Notes: generated by a model not told the origin, from the sequence alone. Positions 56,701-60,789 are shown, numbered from the stretch's first letter. The stretch: 64,000 bases of DNA from Euptelea pleiosperma (GCA_035048495.1 CM068540.1:5874829-5938828), one strand, 5' to 3'. Program-made: numbers and translations.

Positions 56701-58694
56701 AGTCTTGTTCTATGCTATGTTGTCAGTGTCCATCCAGATGGGGTGGATAGAAGACATTGGAAGTGGGGGAAGGAGAGTTTTCGCTCAGGTATATTTCTCT
56801 ACAGAGTTCATGTGGTCGGAATCTCCTTCTTTTTCATCTAAATTGGTGTGGAGAAGTTTGGTTCCTTCTAAAGTTGCTTTCTTCCATTTGACTGCCTCTT
56901 TGAACAAGATCCTAGTGGTTGATCATCGCATTAGTAGGCGCAAAATCATTCCAAATATGTGTTTCTTTGTAAAACAAGCGGAGTGCATCATTCGTTATTG
57001 TGTTGCTTGTTTACAACGGTGGTCTAGTTGGAGTTCTATGGGTCATGCTAAAGAAATGTAACGAGTCTTCATTGATGGCCAATGGACGCTTCCAGACCAA
57101 GAGGTCATTTGGTTTGGAAGCTGCTATCATTTGCTCTATGTTGCAAATGTCACTAATTAGCTAAAATGTTAAGTAAGCAGTGTGAATCTGCCGATTCAAA
57201 AGCATGAGTCTGTTAAGGCAGAAGCATGAGTTAACCTAGAAGGAACATGAATTTGTCTAGATAAGAGCATAAAATTGTCAACAAGAGTGCGAATTGGGCA
57301 AACTCTAGCCCTAAAGCTTCTCAAAAGACAGTTTTTTTTATCCAAAATTAAACTCACTCTTGATTTTAAGAAACATACGTCCGTTGTGTTCTATGCCTTT
57401 GGACTTGTGCTCTTCTCCATGTATAATTCTTATCGTTTTACATAAACTGGGGATGCTTGAATCACATATGGACCAAGAAAGGAATAGGTATCACTTCATC
57501 ATCATCACCAACAGAGGCTTATTTTAACAATCATGTAACTTTTCATCTGTTATATCACAGCACATCTGCTAAAAGTTATAGGATTGCGTTACACTTAGTG
57601 TAACAGATCACTTACATCTTTCACCTTTTCATATTATTTTCTGATTTTATATTTGTTAGATACCAATTCATAAAAAATCATCAGTCACTCAAATCATCCG
57701 AGTCAAAGTTGGCTTGGATGCCACTTGCAAGCAATACCGACAATTTTGAATCATGAGTGAGTTTATCAGGGCTCTACAAAACAATAGCCCTTGACCAAAA
57801 TATCACAGTTAAATTACACCATATTCCCAAGGTTCCGTGTAAATCTGCTGTAAGATAGAAATATATCAAGAAAGTTATTTGCCATTTGTTAGAAAGTTTA
57901 CCACCTTATTTGTTATTGCCAAGATATTGTGATATATCAGTCATTCAAGTGTGTTTTTGTTATGTAAATTCCCTTAAAATTTAGAAAAAGAAAAACCAAG
58001 TGGCGTATTTGGGAAGGTTAAAAGCATCAAGAATATGTTATGCTTGGGTAAGGGCTTCTATACTAATCCTCTCCAAAATTAATGGGAGCTCTTTAACTTT
58101 TCATGTTTACATTTTGATCATAGCATACACATGCACAAGAAGAAAAAAAAGTGACAAAAATATCACTCATGCCAACAAATTAATCAGAAGAAAATATATA
58201 TAAAGGGGTTTCTTAAATATTTTCAAATTATTTACATGGATGACTTTTCTAGTTTCTCAAAGGCGGGGAACTTGTTCCCCTACTGTTTCTGTTTGAAGCG
58301 GCCTCCTTTAGTTAATGCCTTTTCTTGCACGCATAGAAAACCTATAATTTACATGTTGTAGGTAGAAGATGCACAATGCATGTTTGGATTGGTGCTGTAT
58401 AGTTTGGATCGCCTATACAAGGCTGTGGAAAGGCACGCGAAGGCAACGGGCGAATGGCTAAGGTTAGCAGTAATTCATTGCTTTCATCAATTAATTTAAA
58501 GAACTTGATCAAAACTGAGAGTTGGAGAACTGTGCCTTCCTGCAAGAAGCTAACGAATGTTTATTATGTACAGTTTGAGACAAGACATAATTGATTTGGC
58601 AAAGCCCGAATTGCAAACTGCATATAAGCTCACTGTGACGTCACGCATGGAGCGAGTGTATGACTGCCTGCTTCCTTCGTCAAAACGACGGTAG
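8565..58694 (+). CDS. DGS1: DGS1 (DGD1 SUPPRESSOR 1), NCA2-domain mitochondrial protein; 3' nine exons
   Basis: Nine exons joined in frame give 312 codons including the stop. The family is usually about 600 residues, so the N-terminal half is missing and probably lies before base 1. Visible hallmarks: a first membrane segment around [20 protein letters not shown], then [57 protein letters not shown], a second membrane segment [43 protein letters not shown] and the C-terminal [13 protein letters not shown]. From knowledge of the family, DGS1 sits in the mitochondrial outer membrane, carries an NCA2 domain, and was found as a suppressor of a galactolipid-synthesis mutant; it is linked to mitochondrial lipid transfer complexes. 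Introns: 6280, 5135, 11721, 78, 86, 23821, 1961 and 111 bp. All splice sites are GT-AG and no stop interrupts the frame, so the gene looks functional. Promoter and early exons are not visible. Confidence 0.93.
8752..9640. other. DGS1 intron, no element recognised
   Basis: AT-rich intron sequence. No long frame, terminal repeat or poly(A) signature was seen. Confidence 0.5.
9650..12535 (+). mobile_element. RTE-type LINE, strongly degenerate
   Basis: Traces of one long ORF run through many stops: endonuclease-like [20 protein letters not shown] (about 9700), then [18 protein letters not shown] (about 9970), reverse transcriptase [20 protein letters not shown] at 11390-11455, a Val-Asp-Asp box [14 protein letters not shown] near 11760 (usually FADD), and the C-terminal LWRRxLESKGF-like block near 11830. 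The 3' end at 12510-12535 has the typical RTE tail (catatagttgggata-like, then GGCTTATGATGATA repeats). Old and non-functional. A short L1 tail is inserted at 10544-10688. Confidence 0.8.
10544..10688 (+). mobile_element. Very short 5'-truncated L1 3' end
   Basis: About 145 bp ending CTTATCAAAAAAAAA, matching the 3' UTR style of the other L1s here (CTTATC before the A-run in LINE E). It is flanked by GAGGATCTAGTAC at 10531-10543 and 10691-10703, a 13-bp target duplication; a third copy of the motif follows at 10713. Inserted into the RTE element, so younger than it. Confidence 0.75.
12837..13055 (+). mobile_element. Second RTE LINE, 3' end only
   Basis: A decayed frame resembles the RTE C-terminus ([16 protein letters not shown] basic stretch, [17 protein letters not shown]) and ends with the RTE tail CCCATATAGTTGGGATACGG CTTAG. 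It differs from the preceding RTE copy, so it is a separate insertion or subfamily. Confidence 0.6.
13179..13669. mobile_element. MITE with TTGAGTCCGTCTAGA ends
   Basis: Ends TTGAGTCCGTCTAGA (13179) and TCTAGACGGACTCAA (13669) are perfect 15-bp inverted repeats; pairing continues inward through CCATTTCTTAC and a CACATGGAGATCATGT motif. No target duplication is obvious. A segment of about 117 bp (from about 13281) is tandemly duplicated inside. Decayed relatives of the same family occur at about 60215-60440 and 63150-63230. Confidence 0.75.
13670..14325. other. DGS1 intron, no element recognised
   Basis: Unassigned intron sequence without open frames or terminal repeats. Confidence 0.45.
14329..14518. 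repeat. 95-bp tandem duplication
   Basis: Two adjacent copies (14329-14423 and 14424-14518) starting AGTAGGCATGCAGAAGCTCT differ at only a few bases. Each contains CTATAAATAGAC, a TATA-like box, but nothing downstream looks like a gene. Confidence 0.8.
15032..15132 (+). CDS. DGS1: DGS1 exon
   Basis: [20 protein letters not shown] and onwards to LTANSLH, ending in a split Arg codon (AG|A). Acceptor cag at 15029-15031, donor GTTAAG at 15133. 101 nt. Confidence 0.95.
15320..16015 (-). mobile_element. Tandem TRIM array: four short LTRs and three internal regions
   Basis: On the minus strand, four LTRs of about 117-119 bp (15897-16015, 15704-15822, 15511-15629, 15320-15436) begin TGTTAGCGGATG and the inner copies end TTTAACA. 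Each internal region of about 74-81 bp starts with TGGTATCAGAGC, complementary to the 3' end of initiator tRNA-Met (primer-binding site), and ends with the purine tract GCTGAGGGGGAG (polypurine tract) before the next LTR. This is the layout of a terminal-repeat retrotransposon in miniature, repeated in tandem at about 192 bp. It has no coding capacity, so it would need enzymes from another element. The outermost LTR at 15320 is diverged; no 5-bp target duplication is clear. The internal part also has GGTTCAAGTC, similar to a pol III B box. Confidence 0.82.
16016..16599. other. DGS1 intron, no element recognised
   Basis: Unassigned AT-rich intron sequence; the short open frames on both strands have no recognisable product. 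Confidence 0.45.
16607..17008. mobile_element. Fold-back MITE rich in CCGTTTAAACGG
   Basis: About 402 bp with imperfect long inverted ends (GGTTTTAAAAATGG.. and ..CTCCTTTAAACC) and many CCGTTTAAACGG/GTTAAAACG palindromes. Flanked by TTGGCAT at 16600-16606 and 17009-17015, a perfect 7-bp duplication (8 bp allowing one shift). No coding capacity. hAT-like by duplication length, but the class is uncertain. Confidence 0.7.
17044..19851 (-). mobile_element. LINE D: 5'-truncated L1 with inverted 5' end
   Basis: The poly(A) is seen as T8 at 17044-17051. The minus strand carries ORF2 from just before the RT domain to the 3' end: [16 protein letters not shown] and [13 protein letters not shown] (19018-19383), FTDDTLVFL active-site box (about 18740; the usual Ala is Thr), WLWRFGEE, then zf-RVT with [14 protein letters not shown] and [11 protein letters not shown] (17292-17792). 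Stops and frameshifts are frequent. From 19714 to 19851 the orientation flips: the plus strand reads [10 protein letters not shown] through [17 protein letters not shown], the ORF2 stretch that normally directly precedes the minus-strand start near 19706. This is the structure produced by twin priming. Confidence 0.85.
17203..19705 (-). pseudogene. LINE D ORF2 pseudogene
   Basis: Partial non-LTR ORF2 starting at [16 protein letters not shown] near 19700 and running to the conserved end FFxEDFVF near 17205. RT and zf-RVT domains are recognisable, the endonuclease is absent. At least five frame breaks (near 19018, 18816, 18550, 17854 and 17600). Not functional. Confidence 0.8.
19852..20267. other. 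DGS1 intron before exon 20268
   Basis: No element recognised. It ends in a normal pyrimidine-rich acceptor (TGCTTGGTTTTCAG). Confidence 0.5.
20268..20357 (+). CDS. DGS1: DGS1 exon
   Basis: [19 protein letters not shown] then [10 protein letters not shown], with split Arg codons at both ends. Acceptor ttttcag ending 20267, donor GTGAGA at 20358. 90 nt. Two antisense LINEs flank it: LINE D ends 416 bp upstream and LINE E begins 182 bp downstream. Confidence 0.96.
20688..24366 (-). pseudogene. LINE E ORF2: endonuclease, reverse transcriptase, zf-RVT; a few lesions
   Basis: Starts ATGGCATCTAAG (24366 downward), giving [14 protein letters not shown]. Domains: APE endonuclease with [16 protein letters not shown] and SDHAPLLL (24366-23650); RT with [37 protein letters not shown] and the intact active site FADDTLIFL; then zf-RVT with [11 protein letters not shown] and HLLLHC near 21050-21110. 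Lesions: a TGA after LMDLPLE (about 23819), a 1-base deletion near 22850, and two compensating indels near 21545 and 21495 that put about 18 codons out of frame in the FWEDRWCG region. Expected length is about 1,225 residues. It needs few changes from an active form but is broken now. Confidence 0.9.
24366..27041 (-). CDS. LINE E ORF1, RNA-binding protein (5' end missing)
   Basis: An uninterrupted frame of about 890 codons from the element edge to TAA at 24366-24368. There is no ATG at the edge, so the start was lost with the 5' truncation; bases 27036-27038 already read through in frame. The N-terminal third has a DUF4283-like region ([46 protein letters not shown]) as in plant L1 ORF1, which binds LINE RNA. 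The middle is Ser/Thr/Pro-rich and low in structure; the end is basic (GRRKGRK). I see no CCHC zinc knuckle, which many plant L1 ORF1 proteins carry. Because the frame is intact, insertion is recent or the frame was preserved by chance. Confidence 0.8.
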   Translation of the reverse strand, partial: TNGGRVEAKRFSIGLVKRRNSSIPCLREISRKSRSDMLMPEYILSWCHATISEVFTASKETFWRKSVYQGRTFVVDVRTNTQGSFLRIMEFSDLKRNASIFVPKGVRSSGWKVFVAMIGDFLSQSCRDKFPRTNQTPTAKSFQVSSEILPLEGDLKIQSSYTPHLGGVFRKWSKAIICESTEINTPWGEVEKAISIIAGVRKPIKLTPCGSKQGLFFMHDQRRFDTILGVGSLSVGSLVITIKRWWPAFNALNRVREFTPGWIRVTGLPFHLWNESFFDCIGKLAGGLLDIDLQSITGADFRVARLLVRGKAAGIPRVAEIIDRGCSFLIEITAESNSDLIFSAPTVPPSIGQGRNGSKPFTMSPEFSLGSSVSIVPESDSNRAHTPETPLLQPTAYPQTSAMGIPTETSITIDPVFHGIPTAVGEEAQMKDQRTEASSRGRHVEPRLLAEEPAVNARMSLDGVRGDVSTCQGSFGEASSGPSQHAEDTIVILEPAENLLTRGVQPCNIRLLEDSAVPEKGLSGQQVVATRPYQKFTLHHTKPTTGLGLLNHGPMGRITSLSRRGHWGALRPSEAIIINRSLDQGQFSVGLPRYGGVLPAHLSGFGSLIQTSDNRMSETSPSSKIAADRAFKGKEIVLHPPSPTILRSLTPATELLHTPSSSKKVGDLSCPCLGPTREAFLRNFQLADATSNTKGSQAVTSQTQGISEQLLPRLDDYQGKDNGGLFASDNGAPERELDIVPVLIQSDPYDSFVTSEDWLMANIWGIGELLSLTGHGHEAEILILLKAIISQTQLRHEANGYPVTVKEGLAGGGPQLETEPPTPNRDRSIVVMDEDSAQLGKTDLELMPITKDSREKSIRLSRELQRLSCNLNLGSDKEFGGRRKGRKLFGC
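27053..27980. other. DGS1 intron, no element recognised
   Basis: Includes a palindromic GCCTCAGG/CCTCGAGGC stretch near 27250-27380, possibly a MITE relic. No coding sequence was recognised. Confidence 0.45.
27984..28382. mobile_element. Tourist/Harbinger-like MITE
   Basis: 399 bp with ends GGTGGCATTTGGGAAAAC and the near-complement GTTTTACCGAACACTTCC, flanked by TAA at 27981-27983 and 28383-28385. A 3-bp TAA duplication and GG..GYRTTYGG ends are typical of PIF/Harbinger MITEs. Non-coding. Confidence 0.8.
28386..28899. other. DGS1 intron, no element recognised
   Basis: AT-rich, featureless on inspection. Confidence 0.45.
28900..29205 (-). mobile_element. RTE LINE fragment (reverse transcriptase)
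   Basis: The minus strand reads [22 protein letters not shown], then [16 protein letters not shown] and KTRVYGMKF: the RTE RT active-site region and the stretch after it. Stops are present. Opposite in orientation to the RTE at 9650-12535 and cut off on both sides. Confidence 0.7.
29208..31098. repeat. Inverted-repeat element interrupted by LINE F
   Basis: Left pieces 29208-29310 (TTGAAAATCTTGTTCCG...) and 29349-29408 (AAGGTTTAAAATATCG...) recur in inverted orientation at about 30820-30927 and 31030-31098. A related degenerate copy lies at 56470-56740. The 29409-30642 interval is a LINE inserted later. The structure suggests a fold-back or MITE-like element with TTTCGTCTCGG-type motifs; exact ends and target duplication are uncertain. 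Confidence 0.6.
29409..30642 (-). mobile_element. LINE F: 5'-truncated L1
   Basis: The minus strand carries only the end of ORF2: [14 protein letters not shown] (about 30620), SVFSxR-like block, then zf-RVT with [14 protein letters not shown] and [11 protein letters not shown] (29795-30094) and the terminal [12 protein letters not shown] (29567). Tail seen as a T-run at 29410-29415. Imperfect 15-bp target duplications TGGAACGAGATGTAT (29394-29408) and TGGAATGGGATGTAT (30643-30657). A 41-bp internal direct repeat occurs near 30435-30495. Non-functional. Confidence 0.85.
31099..32078. other. DGS1 intron, no element recognised
   Basis: Very AT-rich intron sequence ending in the acceptor of exon 32079. 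Nothing else supported. Confidence 0.45.
32079..32151 (+). CDS. DGS1: DGS1 exon
   Basis: [20 protein letters not shown] then LLIQ. Acceptor gcag ending 32078, donor GTGTAG at 32152. 73 nt, ends in phase 0. Confidence 0.96.
32230..32258 (+). CDS. DGS1: DGS1 micro-exon of 29 nt
   Basis: Encodes IQKLKLDIE plus two bases of Thr. Acceptor ttgcag ending 32229, donor GTGAGT at 32259. The 78-bp and 86-bp introns on either side are the only short ones apart from the last, so this exon cluster has escaped insertion. Confidence 0.95.
32345..32468 (+). CDS. DGS1: DGS1 exon with second membrane segment
   Basis: [16 protein letters not shown], then the hydrophobic stretch [19 protein letters not shown], then RAWFKQ. 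Acceptor acag ending 32344, donor GTGAGA at 32469. 124 nt. The next exon is 23.8 kb away; a solo LTR begins only 133 bp after this exon. Confidence 0.96.
33820..33970. repeat. Short tandem repeat of a palindromic motif
   Basis: Five or so diverged copies of a unit of about 25-28 bp containing GACCGACCAACGGTC, a near palindrome. Lies inside the putative solo LTR. Confidence 0.7.
35100..35545. repeat. Possible nested MITE with CCGATT/AATCGG repeats
   Basis: Rich in GATTAATCG and GCCGATT motifs in both orientations, with weakly inverted borders (TCACAAAAATCTCC and GGGATTCGG..GACTTTGTGA). Ends and target duplication are not clear. Confidence 0.35.
35951..36356. other. DGS1 intron between two elements
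   Basis: No recognisable element or frame. Confidence 0.45.
36366..38260. mobile_element. MULE-like element carrying captured gene DNA (Pack-MULE candidate)
   Basis: Long imperfect terminal inverted repeats of about 160 bp: both ends start GGGAATTTT and share ATTTTAAAAGCTGAC, CATCATGACCAACAATTTTT and GAAAAGACAAAACTA stretches. Flanks TTTTATTTA (36357-36365) and TTTTATTAT (38261-38269) match at 7 of 9 bases, fitting the 9-bp duplication of Mutator-like elements. No transposase is present. The middle contains a ketoacyl-CoA reductase pseudogene with a retained intron, so genomic DNA was captured. A long G/GT tract at 38200-38242 lies in the right repeat. Confidence 0.72.
36850..37532 (-). pseudogene. 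KCR1-like: Captured very-long-chain 3-ketoacyl-CoA reductase (KCR1-like) fragment
   Basis: Minus strand from ATG 37530-37532: an N-terminal membrane anchor ([20 protein letters not shown]) followed by [12 protein letters not shown], then after a frame change [55 protein letters not shown] and [15 protein letters not shown], which holds the YxxxK pair of short-chain reductases. These are landmarks of plant KCR, the ER enzyme that reduces 3-ketoacyl-CoA during very-long-chain fatty acid elongation. Between IQEG and HEVDEEL about eight residues, including the NNVG motif, are replaced or lost, and stops and frameshifts break it. After GTKA a GTAACT..TTTCAG intron appears retained, followed by [12 protein letters not shown], similar to the next exon. 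Not functional. Confidence 0.8.
38270..38540. other. DGS1 intron with a decayed MITE
   Basis: Contains sequence (AATTAGCCCTTAACTCATCT CCATGTG) shared with the MITEs at 43425-43690 and 54693-54960, in inverse orientation to the former. Borders are unclear. Confidence 0.45.
38710..39678. mobile_element. PIF/Harbinger non-autonomous element inside the copia LTR
   Basis: 969 bp with ends GGCTGCGTTTGGTTCG and CGAACCAAACGCTGCC, flanked by CTA at 38707-38709 and 39679-39681. Second-layer inverted similarity (CTTTTCCAGGAA / CTTCCTGGAAGTGG) continues inward. No transposase frame. Around 39117-39182 a frame reads [20 protein letters not shown] then NRK before a GT, which looks like a piece of coiled-coil exon, so a captured gene fragment is possible. 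Confidence 0.82.
39699..39710 (+). promoter_or_regulatory. Copia primer-binding site
   Basis: TGGTATTAGAGC, one base from TGGTATCAGAGC, which pairs with initiator tRNA-Met. It sits three bases after the LTR end (TTTCA). Confidence 0.85.
40000..41160 (+). pseudogene. Copia gag remnant
   Basis: Copia gag-like landmarks: [25 protein letters not shown] region near 40265-40320, a DFLWLKQL-like stretch, and a zinc knuckle [15 protein letters not shown] near 40955-41000 in which the first Cys of the CX2CX4HX4C motif is Arg. Stops and frame changes are frequent. Confidence 0.7.
41262..43376 (+). pseudogene. Copia pol remnant (protease, integrase, partial RT)
   Basis: Aspartic protease [14 protein letters not shown] (41268); GAG-pre-integrase [20 protein letters not shown] (41675); integrase core with HSDVWSPS and [20 protein letters not shown] (41850-41960); reverse transcriptase [16 protein letters not shown] (42885), [22 protein letters not shown] and [17 protein letters not shown] (43300-43345). 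Numerous stops and shifts; RT stops before its YVDD active site and RNase H is absent. Confidence 0.82.
43425..43690. mobile_element. MITE with GGTTGACA ends
   Basis: Inverted similarity between GGTTGACATACTATCTATGG with CCCATATGGAGATGAG on the left and GTGGGCCCCATGACCACGTC with GTGTCAAC on the right; the interior has CTCACCAAAA motifs in both orientations. Related to the element split by the gypsy insertion. Target duplication not determined. Confidence 0.55.
43709..43733. repeat. (AC)n microsatellite
   Basis: About 12 AC dinucleotides in a row. Confidence 0.95.
43911..44657 (-). repeat. Gypsy 3' LTR (747 bp)
   Basis: Starts (minus) TGTAGGGGGTAAAAATCG and ends GGATTTATTCCCTACA. Compared with the 5' LTR it lacks an expansion of about 80 bp and has an extra GTGTCCGAGATC unit near 44060-44100. 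A CTATAAATAG box on the minus strand (44250-44260 region) may be the LTR promoter. Confidence 0.9.
44658..44672 (-). promoter_or_regulatory. Gypsy polypurine tract
   Basis: The minus strand reads AAGAGGGGCAAT directly before the 3' LTR TGTAGGG. This is where plus-strand DNA synthesis would start. Confidence 0.65.
44858..44865 (+). promoter_or_regulatory. TATA box of the antisense gene
   Basis: TATAAATA within CTATAAATAGGTCACTC, followed by a CT-rich leader (44880-45060) with repeated CTCTCGGATCT and a possible 57-bp leader intron (45061-45117, GT..CAG). It lies outside the LTR and points toward the antisense gene. Confidence 0.65.
45139..47352 (+). pseudogene. Antisense gene (aORF) of the Tat element, 'putative gypsy-type transposon' domain
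   Basis: Runs opposite to gag-pol. ATG 45139 ([20 protein letters not shown]), then after a frame change near 45330 [35 protein letters not shown] and [12 protein letters not shown], the pattern of the plant family annotated as putative gypsy-type transposon/transposase 28. Intron 45705-45779 (GTATTT..TTGCAG) joins codons perfectly (GAA G|AT). Exon 2 has a nuclear-signal-like [10 protein letters not shown] and an acidic Ser-rich region (to 46723). A last exon from 46880 (after TTTTGCAG) is a long coiled coil ([20 protein letters not shown] onward) ending in the acidic [11 protein letters not shown] and TGA 47350-47352. Nonsense codons where TGG/CGA/CAG would be expected, plus frameshifts, make it defective. 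Function of this family is unknown. Confidence 0.8.
47538..48010. repeat. 42-bp tandem repeat block in the gypsy element
   Basis: Twelve units starting CCGACTCCATTTCTGAAGTG at a spacing of mostly 42 bp (one 37, one 41, one 28). Because 42 is divisible by three, the frame is open over much of it, but no function is implied. Located between integrase and the antisense gene, where Tat-type elements commonly hold minisatellites. Confidence 0.92.
48095..48907 (-). pseudogene. Gypsy integrase core and C-terminal domain
   Basis: A 270-codon open frame: [16 protein letters not shown] holds the first catalytic Asp, FISDNRAQF the second (the usual Gly after DN is Arg), and [19 protein letters not shown] the Glu; then [20 protein letters not shown] and the C-terminal [18 protein letters not shown]. 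Integrase inserts the cDNA into the host genome. The frame ends at LKKFYQ. It is the most intact part of pol, but the zinc-finger region upstream is separated by stops. Confidence 0.88.
48953..49537 (-). pseudogene. Gypsy RNase H end, linker and integrase zinc finger
   Basis: [17 protein letters not shown] matches the last His/Asp region of RNase H. The HHCC finger follows ([29 protein letters not shown], then [10 protein letters not shown], where the usual CxxC is degraded to N/M). Frame and key-residue losses make it inactive. Confidence 0.8.
50128..51309 (-). pseudogene. Gypsy reverse transcriptase and start of RNase H
   Basis: [22 protein letters not shown] (51250), a stop after LLEAGIIE (51076), [17 protein letters not shown] (51000), [27 protein letters not shown] and the active site [10 protein letters not shown] (50718), with both Asp intact. 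Then [17 protein letters not shown] and the RNase H start ([19 protein letters not shown]). RT copies the element's RNA to DNA. A TGA/TAA-type break near 51070 and another after 50128 inactivate it. Confidence 0.88.
51490..53549 (-). pseudogene. Gypsy gag and protease remnant
   Basis: Gag starts [15 protein letters not shown] (53549); the capsid-like region has [20 protein letters not shown] and [16 protein letters not shown] (52756-53031); [18 protein letters not shown] near 52280 is a gypsy zinc-binding motif of the Tat type. The protease region reads [10 protein letters not shown] (about 51840) in place of the usual DxGSS active site, so the catalytic Asp is lost, followed by YNIILGRKF (51640). 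Frame breaks near 53280, 53038, 52750, 51700. Confidence 0.82.
53451..53918 (-). repeat. 234-bp tandem duplication of LTR end, PBS and gag start
   Basis: 53451-53684 and 53685-53918 are almost identical. Each holds the last 55 bp of the LTR, a PBS and the leader with the gag start codon (53549 and 53783). The upstream copy encodes a gag N-terminus that runs out after about 70 codons. A difference in the PBS is C to T (53618 versus 53852). Confidence 0.92.
53842..53858 (-). promoter_or_regulatory. Gypsy primer-binding site
   Basis: The minus strand reads TGGCGCCATCCGTGGGA, five bases after the 5' LTR end. TGGCGCC starts are typical of gypsy elements primed by tRNAs such as tRNA-Asp. The second copy at 53608-53624 reads TGGCGCCGTCCGTGGGA. 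Confidence 0.8.
53864..54687 (-). repeat. Gypsy 5' LTR (824 bp)
   Basis: Same ends as the 3' LTR. Contains an expansion of short ACCCGAGGTA-type repeats at about 54470-54560 absent from the 3' LTR, accounting for the length difference. Confidence 0.9.
54693..54960. mobile_element. Right part of a MITE split by the gypsy element
   Basis: Continues the MITE whose left part lies at about 43860-43910. Joining the two across the ATCAT duplication restores a GATCATCTTCACCAAAAATC stretch typical of this MITE family. The interior and the CATGTGGGCTCCACG..GTCAAC end resemble 43425-43690. Confidence 0.65.
55251..55817. repeat. Recent tandem duplication of about 284 bp
   Basis: Two adjacent copies starting TATTGACTTA (55251 and 55534) and running through GTGTCAGCCAC are virtually identical by eye, so the event is young. 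No gene or transposon ends are visible. Confidence 0.9.
55820..56289. other. DGS1 intron with (TC)n
   Basis: A (TC)n tract at about 56153-56173; otherwise unassigned. It ends in the acceptor of exon 56290. Confidence 0.5.
56290..56400 (+). CDS. DGS1: DGS1 exon
   Basis: [20 protein letters not shown] then [17 protein letters not shown], 37 codons in phase 0. Acceptor atcag ending 56289, donor GTAAAG at 56401. Confidence 0.96.
56470..57170 (+). mobile_element. Inverted-repeat relic followed by LINE G fragment
   Basis: 56470-56740 resembles the arms of the element at 29208-31098 (TTTCGTCTCGG, ATGTATCGTCT, CATTCTGTCTCGG). From about 56740 the plus strand reads an L1 zf-RVT piece: [39 protein letters not shown], then decayed sequence to about 57170. 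No tail or target duplication seen. Confidence 0.6.
57171..58361. other. DGS1 intron, no element recognised
   Basis: AT-rich; no frame of interest. Confidence 0.45.
58362..58462 (+). CDS. DGS1: DGS1 exon
   Basis: [20 protein letters not shown] then [13 protein letters not shown] plus a split codon. Acceptor ttgtag ending 58361, donor GTTAGC at 58463. 101 nt. Confidence 0.95.
58574..58694 (+). CDS. DGS1: DGS1 last exon with stop codon
   Basis: [20 protein letters not shown] then [19 protein letters not shown] and TAG at 58692-58694. Acceptor tacag ending 58573. The ending matches the usual family C-terminus, so the protein is complete at this end. Confidence 0.96.
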
Positions 58695-60190
58695 CTCATC
58701 TTTTTCTCCGTTTTCATTTTTGGCAAGTCTAAAACGTGCAATTTTGGAAGAGGCATTGGAACATCTGTTCACCATCTAATGTTTTTAGAGAAGCAATGTT
58801 GCCCCATTTTTCTAAATCTACTCTTCGGAGTAACATGATAGCAACATATGAATGGAATTTCTTTTGAACTTGATGCACTGGCCTTAAATTCATCTGACGG
58901 TTAGTATGACTTTATCAACGTGATTCTTGGATATGGCCCCATTAACCAAAGAGTCTGGGTTGATGAATTAGATGGTCACACAAATAATCTATGGTGCTCG
59001 ACACTGTTACCTCTATGGTACAAGCACTACCAAATAAGTTCTGGTAGAAGCTGAAAAACTGAGTATGGAAGTTCATGTTTTCTCACCAATCCACCATCTA
59101 TGTTGCATGGATTTTTCTGAAAGGCCGAAGTACCAGTTTCGGGCAGATGTTTGGTTATCAATGCAACAAATATAACATTACATATATGTATTCTCTTATC
59201 TATAAATATATGATACAAATCATACGATATCCTACTTCATTATCCACTATTATTCTCCTTGCTATATAAATAAACAGCTACTTTCTTTCACATTATTTAA
59301 AGTGTCCAGTCGAGTCCATGAATCCTATTTTTCAAGATTCACCGAATCTGACGCTCCGCATCCGTGTCAGACTCTTAACACCTGTACTCTAATGAATGCA
59401 TCCTAGTCTACCATTCTCATGTCACCTATTAACCAATCAACAATAAGAGCTCTTCTATGCTAATAGTTTTCACTTGAGCTTGGTCTCATGGTAGAAAAAA
59501 ATGTGTTCAAGAATTGTAACCAAGATTCACCATGCAATTAATCTCCTAGATAACAACTTCAAAACTTAACTCAATTTGTGTGTGTGTGCGTGTTTGTGTG
59601 ATCTATTCACTCGCTGTCAGCATTTCGGTCGAAAATTCCCATATCTTCTAACCCTCCTTAAATTTTGCGCAAAACCCTTCTTTCTATACTATTTTCCATC
59701 GCTGTTAGACTACGCTTTTAAGCAAAAGGTCCCAGATCCTTTGATTGCTCCATACACATTCTGATCAAAACCCAACCAAAATCTGACAACTTTCTGACCT
59801 TTTTCATTGCTTGTACACCTCCAACTGTGGAGTTCCCAAAAATTATGTTTTTCTTTTTTTATTGTAACAATGGCATAAGCTCACCATTTCTTGATTCCAT
59901 CATCTCTGCCACCCTATCAAACCTTATTAGAACTCTCCCCAAAAACCTCTCTTTCTATCCATAGGATTTTAGTCACTATCGTATGGAAACTGATCTAAGC
60001 CATTTTGTCAGTTCTTGAATTTCCGTAATCTAGTGTTTTAGTCTCTGCATTGGATTTGAGTCTCGGATGAGGATGTAAACTTTGAACCACTGAAGAAGCA
60101 ATTCAAGGTCGTAAGTGTAGCAGAACTCCTTGGGTTACCAAAATCAGGGATTTGGGGTTTAAGATAAAAAGAGTAACCATATTCCAAACC
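58695..60190. other. Region downstream of DGS1: 3' UTR and intergenic DNA
   Basis: DGS1's 3' UTR must lie here; no single polyadenylation site can be chosen. No other gene is recognised. Confidence 0.4.
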
Positions 60191-60214
60191 AGGCAATATC
60201 ACCTCTCAATTCCT

Positions 60215-60440
60215 ATACCAGGTGGTGGATCCCACATGGAGATCATGTTGGACAATCCAATCATACATTGAGTTGACCTTGCCATGATGATCATTGCTAT
60301 GAAAATCAATCTATTCCAGCACTACTAGCCACATGAAAATTGACCTAAAGTAAATTGATGGTGGAGATTTTTCAAATTCAAATTAGCTGTTCACGAGGTT
60401 AGGAATGTCAGAATGAATTTTTTTTTGTGAGGATAGTCTC
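60215..60440. mobile_element. Decayed MITE of the 13179 family
   Basis: Shares CACATGGAGATCATGTTGGA, CATACATTGAGTTG, CCATGATGATCAT and CACGAGGTTAGGAATGTC with the element at 13179-13669, but its ends have eroded. Confidence 0.6.
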
Positions 60441-60789
60441 AACCGGGTGTATTATGATATAACAAGAGGCTTAACTGGTCTTAAAGACGGGAGGAAAGGT
60501 GGATCATTGACCCAAAGCTGAGTATCACTTTCATTACCAAAATTGCCAGCTTATTAGTGACCTAATAAGCTTCACTGTGAGACCTGAGTGAACCGATGCA
60601 TCCATGCACTCCCCCCTTACATCTTTTGCGTGATCTCCTATGAGGACTTCTGAGTATGCTACAATAAGTGCATTATTTTGATGTCTTCTGTTGTTGACCC
60701 GGCCTTTGCAGTTCTCATCAAGCACCCGCCCAATGGACAGCCGTGCCATATAAGAAAAGAACATAATTTATGCCAACTGACCTGCATAA

